From Desulfarculus sp. (GTDB taxonomy: Bacteria; Desulfobacterota; Desulfarculia; Desulfarculales; Desulfarculaceae): DNA of 44,321 nt. The translations under genes were made by a program, and so were the position numbers. The notes beneath the pieces were generated by a model. It was not told the origin of the DNA. It did not search any database and was given only the letters and a program-made list of their open reading frames with translations. Positions 39,301-44,321 of the stretch are shown piece by piece. The stretch spans positions 1-44,321 of the forward strand of contig QZKP01000056.1 of assembly GCA_003605055.1 (NCBI GenBank). The letters are read 5' to 3'. The first letter of the stretch is position 1; each line of letters starts with the position of its first letter.

Positions 39301-39894
39301 CTTATCATTCCCCTGGGCAGCCTGGTCCTGCGCCAGGCCTGTAAGGACGCCCAGGCCTGGCGCCGGCAGTTCAACGCCGATCTGCAGGTGGCCGTGAACC
39401 TCTCCGCCCGCCAGTTCCGGGACGAGAAGCTCCTGGACCTGGTGGAGGAGTGCCTGGCCGACTCCGGGCTGCCGCCCCAGGCCCTGCAGGTGGAGATCAC
39501 CGAGAGCCTGTTGATGGCCGACGCGCCGGCCACGGTCAAGGTGCTGGCCCACCTCCAGGAGCGGGGCGTGCGCCTGGCCATTGACGACTTCGGCACCGGC
39601 TACTCCTCCATGGCCTATCTGCGGCGCTTCCCCATCGAGTCGCTCAAGGTGGACAAGTCTTTCGTGGACGGCCTGCCCGACAACCCCGACAGCCGGGCCA
39701 TCGTCAAGGCGGTGATCACCCTGGCCCACAGCCTGGGCCTGAAGACGGTGGCCGAGGGCGTGGAGACCAAGGAGCAGCTAAGGGCGCTGCAAGAGATGGG
39801 CTGCGAGCAGATACAGGGCTACTACTTCAGCCGGCCGCTGCCGCCCGCGCAGTTCGGCAAGTTCCTGCAACAGGGCCTGAGCGTGAAGGTGTGA
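36394..39894 (+). CDS. Membrane sensor with PAS, GGDEF and EAL domains (c-di-GMP turnover)
   Basis: 1166 aa from ATG 36394, nine bases after a G-rich Shine-Dalgarno (GTG 36382 and ATG 36421 are alternatives). First membrane helix about 31-53; periplasmic Cache-like sensor to about 345; second helix about 347-366. About three PAS domains follow (near 375-475, 480-600 and 605-730), then GGDEF with an intact GGDEF at 815-819 (RYGGDEF), then EAL with EAL at 943-945, DDFGTGYSS and KVDKSF conserved. Both the cyclase and phosphodiesterase motifs look functional; the net activity cannot be told from sequence. Confidence 0.95.
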   Translation: MPSIDRLLIMSKDLAAKVFPAETSNLFTKRWQFFLVIFLAFALAFSVPFWLYHNREITETCRLLRQAELDHTHLSRQVFWAYLNESEGDLMAMAGQHELQAIMATNDPTARQNLARDFLAFARAKSQYHQVRLLGPDGRELVRVNQNQGSPAIVPPEALQAQGDRPYFRDAHQMTPGQVYVSPLDLNIERGRIERPFKPVLRLATTLPGQEGRPAGLLILNVLGEHLFRGLERSGRGARGRLLLCDARGYWLLAPQEGQAWGSVLPERKDYQFGRAFPGTWRVVAEGEQGQVDTGEGLFTFATVRPASAAAGAAAPAGREAPTWKIVSWVSSQGLAVLRGDVWRKHLLIYLAGLLVILAASWLLSQALARRHQAEQEAAVLAKFPAENPNPVLRASADCRLVYANPAGAELMARMGGQVGGPLPENLLPACFKALKSRQPVEFDLPVGGRHHSFMASPVRERNEIYLYGRDVSDRVRAEQALRRSEAGLRDAQQVARMGSWEWDPAGGEAVFSEETYRILGLPPRDQEEGLAHYLQFIDAEDRERVKQEIERAVRDSSGFTLEHRLHRADGGERVVAVRAQVLSDQAGEPRRLVGTVQDITEYKLAENQIELAGRVFENSVEGVVVTDPQGAIQMVNKAFTSITGYTAQEVLGQNPRILKSDHQEPAFYEQMWKSLLEKCTWSGEIWNRRKDGEAYPEWLNIVAYRDSFGRTLGYVGIFHDLSDIKRSEQLITYQTYHDALTGLPNRVLLQDRLGVAIQHAGPKKSALAVAYLDIDRFRHVNDSMGHAFGDILLQRMAEHLKGLVSQQATVSRYGGDEFVLLLDEAQDAEAALKVTNLICSAYEEPFHVDGRDVFLTWSIGIAVYPDDGEDPQTLIRNAELAMYRAKNEGGNNCQLFAPFLNEEMVQRLEMENLLRRGLQNQEFLVYYQPKVELPSGRIMGMEALVRWLRPGGEIWSPADFIPLAEETGLIIPLGSLVLRQACKDAQAWRRQFNADLQVAVNLSARQFRDEKLLDLVEECLADSGLPPQALQVEITESLLMADAPATVKVLAHLQERGVRLAIDDFGTGYSSMAYLRRFPIESLKVDKSFVDGLPDNPDSRAIVKAVITLAHSLGLKTVAEGVETKEQLRALQEMGCEQIQGYYFSRPLPPAQFGKFLQQGLSVKV

Positions 39895-39910
39895 GGGGAT
39901 AAGGTGAGGC

Positions 39911-39947
39911 CGTAGGGCGGGTTAGCGCAGCGTAACCCGCCTTTCCT
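39911..39947. repeat. REP-like repeat, first of two close copies
   Basis: GGCGGGTTA (39917-39925), GCGCAGCG loop, TAACCCGCC (39934-39942), then TTTCC. Flanks and loop are repeated at 40043-40077. In this position it may also terminate the GGDEF-EAL transcript. Confidence 0.7.
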
Positions 39948-39957
39948 ATGTACCCGC

Positions 39958-39990
39958 GGGTGGCCACATAGGGAGTTGTCTGGGCCACCC
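39958..39990. repeat. Inverted repeat related to the 30.28-kb element
   Basis: GGGTGGCC (39958-39965) and GGCCACCC (39983-39990) form an 8-bp stem. The minus strand reads GGGTGGCCCAGACAACTC, matching the element at 30273 except for one base. Confidence 0.6.
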
Positions 39991-40042
39991 AAGAATGATT
40001 TTGTACTCTGTCTTGCGGCCAAAAGCATTCCAGGCCGTAGTC

Positions 40043-40077
40043 CGTAGGGTAGGTTAGCGCAGCGCACCCCGCCTTTC
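40043..40077. repeat. REP-like repeat, second copy
   Basis: CGTAGGGTAGGTTAGCGCAG followed by CGCACCCCGCCTTTCC, a diverged copy of the element at 39911, 132 bp away in the same orientation. Confidence 0.7.
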
Positions 40078-40095
40078 CCCCCGCGCCCAACAACA

Positions 40096-40121
40096 GCGGG
40101 GCCTCCTTTCGGCGGCCCCGC
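40096..40121 (-). terminator. Probable terminator of the ahbB-hemL operon
   Basis: 8-bp stem GCGGGGCC/GGCCCCGC about 30 nt after the hemL stop on the minus strand, followed by the T-rich TGTTGTTGG. Confidence 0.6.
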
Positions 40122-40151
40122 ATCGTTGCAAGCCTTTTCTTATCGCCGGCC

Positions 40152-41427
<1,276 letters not shown>

Positions 41428-41435
<8 letters not shown>

Positions 41436-41925
41436 GAATCTCTCCCTCTTGGTCGAAGTAGCGCATGGAGGTCTTCTTCAGCTCCTGCACCGAAAAAAGC
41501 AGCGCGTGATCGGCTATATCCACCGCCTGGGCCATTTCCGCCACCAAGGAGCGGCACTGGTCGTCGCTGGTTCCGTGCACCATGGAAAATAAGTTGTAGG
41601 GGAAGCCGTGGCAAGAGGCCTCCCGCCAGTAGCAGTGGCTCACCTGGCGATAGGCGGCCAGCTTGCGCCCCACCTCCGAGATGCGCTCCGGGGGCACCCG
41701 CCAGGCCACCATCACGTTGCTGGGGAAGCCCGACTGCTGGTGCCGCAGGGTGGCCCCGAAGCGGCGCATGACGCCGCGCCGGGAAAGGGAGCGCACGCGC
41801 TCCACCACCTCGGCCTCGCTGAGGCCCAACTCCGCGGCCATCTGGGCAAAGGGGCGGGGGATCAGGGGTAGGTCGCCCTGCAGGCGGGCGACGATCTTTC
41901 TGTCCACAGCGTCAATGGTGTTCAT
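41428..41925 (-). CDS. ahbB: Siroheme decarboxylase subunit (AhbA/AhbB family, Lrp/AsnC fold)
   Basis: 165 aa from ATG 41925. An Lrp-like N-terminal winged helix ([20 protein letters not shown]) is followed by the alpha/beta domain. [39 protein letters not shown] and the C-terminal Tyr-Phe are the signature of siroheme decarboxylases, which remove two acetate carboxyls on the way from siroheme to heme b. This route is used by sulfate reducers and archaea. AhbA and AhbB are close relatives, and which one this is cannot be decided here. Operon with hemL. Confidence 0.88.
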
Positions 41926-41944
41926 ACTGCCCCGCAGTGGGTTG

Positions 41945-41973
41945 ATTATGCTGTGGACGGTGTGGGTTGTCAA
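41945..41973 (-). promoter_or_regulatory. Strong sigma-70-type promoter of ahbB-hemL
   Basis: On the minus strand -35 TTGACA (6/6), 17-bp spacer, -10 CATAAT (5/6). The start site would fall near 41938, leaving a very short leader before ATG 41925. Confidence 0.8.
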
Positions 41974-42020
41974 GAATACGCGGTCCCGGCGGGCAGAGGC
42001 GCGGCCCGGCCGCCTGGCCC

Positions 42021-42050
42021 TTGACCCGGGCCGGGCTGGGGCACTAAATA
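42021..42050 (+). promoter_or_regulatory. Candidate promoter of the formyltransferase-tadA unit
   Basis: -35 TTGACC (5/6), 18-bp spacer, weak -10 TAAATA (42045-42050), about 36 bp before the ATG. Confidence 0.4.
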
Positions 42051-42085
42051 GGGGGTAGGAGCGCACCCCGCCCAAGGAGCACGCC

Positions 42086-42889
42086 ATGACCACCAGGCCC
42101 ATATTTGACCCCGCCGCCGCTGGCCGGCGCTTACGCGTGGCCGCCTTCATGTCCGGCTCGGGCACCAACGTGGTCAAGCTCCTGGAGCGGGCCAGCCCTC
42201 ACTACGCCGTGGCCTTCATCTTCAGCGACACGGCCAGCGACCGCTGCCGCGGCCAGGAGATCGCCCGGCGCTTTGACCTGCCCTACTTCGCCTATGACAC
42301 CCGCCGCTTTCACGAAAAGCGCGGGATCAAGCGCACGGTCAAGACCGCCCAGGGCCTGGCCGCCCGGCAAGAGTACGACCAGGTGGCGGCCCGGCTGGTG
42401 CAGGCCTTCGGGGTGGACCTCATCGCCCTGGGCGGGTACATGAGCTTCCTCACCCTTACCGGCGCGGTGAACGTGCACCCGGCGGACCTGAGCCTGGTGG
42501 ACGGGCAGGGCCGGCGGCGCTTCGTGGGCGACGACGCGGTCCTGGAGGCCATCCTGGCCGGGGAGCGCGAGCTGCGCTCCTCCACGCTCTTCACGGACCT
42601 GGGGGTGGACTCCGGGCCCCTGCTCATGGTCAGCGACCCCCTGCCCGTGGAGCTGCCCGCGCCCCTGGCCGAGCTCAAGGCCGACCCTGGGCGCCTGCGC
42701 CGGGTGGCCGACGAGCACCAGGAGCGGCTCAAGCAGGCCGGGGACTGGGTGGTGTTCCCCCTGACCATCGAGCTGATCGCCCAGGGCCGCCTGGGGCTGG
42801 ACGAGCAGGGCCTGGTCTATCTGGACGGCCGGCCCCGGCCGGGCGGGGTGCGGCCCAGCGAGCTGGCCCCCGGCTTGCGGGGGTCATAG
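42086..42889 (+). CDS. PurN-like formyltransferase family protein
   Basis: 267 aa. The Rossmann N-terminus has MSGSGTNVVKLLE (nucleotide-phosphate loop of GAR transformylase). The catalytic Asn129-x-His131 lies in VNVHPADL and the catalytic Asp175 in LGVDSGPLL, as in PurN. It is about 55 residues longer than classical PurN, with an extra C-terminal stretch and an atypical segment KRTVKTAQGLAARQEYDQ. It may be PurN or a related transferase acting on another substrate. Confidence 0.75.
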   Translation: MTTRPIFDPAAAGRRLRVAAFMSGSGTNVVKLLERASPHYAVAFIFSDTASDRCRGQEIARRFDLPYFAYDTRRFHEKRGIKRTVKTAQGLAARQEYDQVAARLVQAFGVDLIALGGYMSFLTLTGAVNVHPADLSLVDGQGRRRFVGDDAVLEAILAGERELRSSTLFTDLGVDSGPLLMVSDPLPVELPAPLAELKADPGRLRRVADEHQERLKQAGDWVVFPLTIELIAQGRLGLDEQGLVYLDGRPRPGGVRPSELAPGLRGS

Positions 42890-42907
42890 GCCTATGGTAG
42901 CTTGCCC

Positions 42908-43378
42908 ATGACGCCGCCGGGGTTCAACGACGCGGACGTGATGCACATGGCGCGGGCCCTGGAGCTGGCCCGGCGGGGGGCCGCGGCCGGCGAGGTGCCG
43001 GTGGGCGCGGTGCTCCTGGACCAGAACGGCGGCATGATCGCCGAGGCCTTTAACCAGCCCATCGCCGCCGGCGACCCCACGGCCCACGCCGAGATGCTCT
43101 GCCTGCGGGCCGGGGCCGCGCTGCTGGGCAACTACCGCCTGCCGGGCAGCACCCTGTACGTGACCCTGGAGCCCTGCCCCATGTGCGCCGGGGCCGTGGT
43201 CTGGGCCCGGGTGGGGCGGGTGGTGTTCGCGGCCGCGGACCCCAAGTCCGGGGCCTATGGCTCGGCTCTGAACCTGGCCGCGGTGGCCAGCCTGAACCAC
43301 CGGCCCGCGGTGCAGGGCGGGCTCCTGGCCGACGAGAGCCTGGCCATACTGAAGGAGTTTTTCGCGGCCCGGCGCTGA
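42908..43378 (+). CDS. tadA: tRNA-specific adenosine deaminase TadA
   Basis: 156 aa, ATG 42908. It converts A34 to inosine in tRNA-Arg(ACG). The zinc and catalytic residues are intact: His60 and Glu62 in TAHAEM, Cys90 and Cys93 in EPCPMC; AGEVPVGAVLL is also typical. Nineteen bases after the formyltransferase gene and just before tRNA-Ser. Confidence 0.95.
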   Translation: MTPPGFNDADVMHMARALELARRGAAAGEVPVGAVLLDQNGGMIAEAFNQPIAAGDPTAHAEMLCLRAGAALLGNYRLPGSTLYVTLEPCPMCAGAVVWARVGRVVFAAADPKSGAYGSALNLAAVASLNHRPAVQGGLLADESLAILKEFFAARR

Positions 43379-43387
43379 GGGCCGCCT

Positions 43388-43393
43388 TATAAT
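43388..43393 (+). promoter_or_regulatory. -10 box of the tRNA-Ser promoter
   Basis: Consensus TATAAT 15 bp before the mature tRNA 5' end. No good -35 hexamer is visible at 17 bp. Confidence 0.55.
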
Positions 43394-43407
43394 TTAAGAG
43401 CGCCTGC

Positions 43408-43503
43408 GGAGAGGTACCGAAGTCCGGTCGTAACGGGCCCGACTCGAAATCGGGTTGCCGGCCAAAAGCCGGCACGTGGGTTCGAATCCCACCCTCTCCG
43501 CCA
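43408..43503 (+). tRNA. tRNA-Ser(CGA)
   Basis: Acceptor stem GGAGAGG/CCTCTCC with discriminator G and encoded CCA. The anticodon loop CTCGAAA on a CCCGA/TCGGG stem gives anticodon CGA (codon UCG). The long variable arm GCCGGCCAAAAGCCGGC is typical of class II tRNA-Ser, and the T arm is GTGGG-TTCGAAT-CCCAC. Confidence 0.97.
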
Positions 43504-43578
43504 TACTAATGATTACGGGGAGTTAGCTCTATGGGCTGGCTCCCTGCATTTTTGGCGGGGGGAACAAAACCGCCTTAA

Positions 43579-43821
43579 ATGGTTTCGCAAAACACCAACC
43601 GAAGTATCAGCCGGGCCCAGTACAACCTGGGTGCGATGTACTACAACGGTCAGGGCGTACCCCAGAACTTTATCAAAACCCATATGTGGTACAAATTGGC
43701 CGCTGCCCAGGGATATAAATCCGCAGTCAAGTCCCGTGACCTAGTGGCCGCCAAGATGGCCCCACAGCAGATGGCCGAGGCCCAGCGCTTGGCCAGCGAG
43801 TGGAAGCCCAATAAGCGGTAG
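43579..43821 (+). pseudogene. Sel1-repeat protein, C-terminal remnant
   Basis: 80 codons. After about 12 non-homologous residues it reads AQYNLGAMYYNGQGVPQNF and then HMWYKLAAAQG, one Sel1 repeat. A typical Sel1-protein C-terminus follows (MAPQQMAEAQRLASEW). There is no signal peptide and only one repeat, so it is probably the tail of a larger gene lost between the tRNA and this point. The following gene is a related, apparently intact Sel1 protein. Confidence 0.65.
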
Positions 43822-43884
43822 GCCCCGCTGGCCAGCCCCCTTCCGTGCTAACCTGATTCCAGCCGCCACAAGGGAGGGACAATC

Positions 43885-44321
43885 ATGAAAAAGTTTGTCT
43901 TGGTTCTGCTGGTAGCCCTGTGCCTGGCGCAACCGGCCTGGGCGGGATTCAATGAAGGGTTTAACGCCTACAAGCGCGGCGACTACGCAGGAGCCCTGCG
44001 GGAGTGGAGGCCCCTGGCCGAGCATGGGTTCGCCAAGGCCCAGTGCAACCTGGGCATGATGTACGCCGAGGGCCAAGGCGTGCCCCAGGACTACAAGCAG
44101 GCCGCTTACTGGTACCGCAAGGCGGCTGAACAGGGACTCGCCAGTGCCCAGTACAGCCTGGGTGGAATGTATGGCAACGGCCAGGGCGTGCCCCGGGACT
44201 ACAAGCAGGCCCTCTACTGGAGCCGCAAGGCGGCCGAACAGGGACACGTCGGCGGCCAGTTCAACCTGGGCATACTGTACTACCACGGTCGAGGCGTGCC
44301 CCGGGACTACAAGCAGGCCCT
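43885..44321 (+). CDS. Secreted Sel1-repeat protein, 5' part (runs off the window)
   Basis: ATG 43885 after AGGGAGG. A signal peptide spans about residues 1-20 (FVLVLLVALCLAQPAWA), a short helical lead-in follows, then at least three Sel1 repeats of 36 residues (AQCNLGMMYAEGQGVPQDYK, AQYSLGGMYGNGQGVPRDYK, GQFNLGILYYHGRGVPRDYK). Sel1 solenoids bind other proteins, usually in the periplasm in Gram-negatives. Open to the last base; the 3' end is outside the window. Confidence 0.9.
   Translation, partial: MKKFVLVLLVALCLAQPAWAGFNEGFNAYKRGDYAGALREWRPLAEHGFAKAQCNLGMMYAEGQGVPQDYKQAAYWYRKAAEQGLASAQYSLGGMYGNGQGVPRDYKQALYWSRKAAEQGHVGGQFNLGILYYHGRGVPRDYKQA

Overview
The window is a GC-rich, densely packed bacterial chromosome segment with strong G/C preference at third codon positions. 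Gene content points to a Gram-negative anaerobe of the Desulfobacterota (former Deltaproteobacteria), possibly near Desulfarculales. The evidence for this is a siroheme-decarboxylase-type (AhbA/AhbB) gene next to hemL, a DUF3786 protein with an N-terminal Fe-S motif, an F-type ATPase operon with b' and b genes preceded by a bactofilin, a zapA / 6S RNA / rny arrangement, and a large PAS-GGDEF-EAL protein. The lineage is inferred; no rRNA is present.

Layout. 1-1090: yidC (broken off at about position 120), yidD, rnpA and rpmH on the minus strand. The first ~120 bp encode part of an unrelated SpoU-type RNA methyltransferase on the plus strand, so this end looks like a chimeric join. 1431-7021: the rod-shape operon mreB-mreC-mreD-mrdA-rodA. 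7257-13762: a bactofilin, then an ATP synthase operon (b', b, delta, alpha, gamma, beta, epsilon) with a near-consensus promoter and a strong terminator; subunits a and c are not here. 13904-16280: a small accessory zone with an orphan MNT nucleotidyltransferase, a small membrane protein, and an AT-richer pair (HEPN protein plus an unknown 221-aa protein). 16279-18883: a stand-alone GlmU-type uridylyltransferase domain and glmS. 18918-22372: zapB-like, zapA, 6S RNA, a structured leader, rny (RNase Y) and ymdB. 22390-22916: an RRM RNA-binding protein as its own transcription unit. 22935-23690: an AT-rich patch of gene remnants. 23684-26260: clpB. 26464-30185: two paralogous secreted proteins of unknown function and a secreted TPR protein, apparently one operon. 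30542-33684: a DUF3786/Fe-S protein, a PLA2-like small protein, a DUF4282 membrane protein and tyrS. 34031-35776: a pentapeptide-repeat membrane protein encoded by a 30-bp tandem DNA repeat. 36394-39894: a sensory GGDEF-EAL protein. 40152-43378: hemL and ahbB (minus strand), a PurN-like formyltransferase and tadA. 43408 to the end: tRNA-Ser(CGA), a Sel1 remnant, and the start of a secreted Sel1-repeat protein.

Most of the window is housekeeping: envelope growth, energy, amino-sugar supply, division, RNA turnover and heme. The features most worth following are four. (i) The rny ribosome-binding site lies in a perfect 11-bp hairpin at the end of a structured ~290-nt leader. (ii) The paralogous secreted pair plus TPR protein at 26.5-30.2 kb has no family I recognise. 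(iii) Two halves of one MNT-type gene lie 13 kb apart in opposite orientation, each beside an inverted copy of a 43-bp repeat, as if an inversion had split the gene. (iv) An AT-rich HEPN plus unknown-ORF island lies at 14.8-16.0 kb. I saw no CRISPR array, prophage or transposase.
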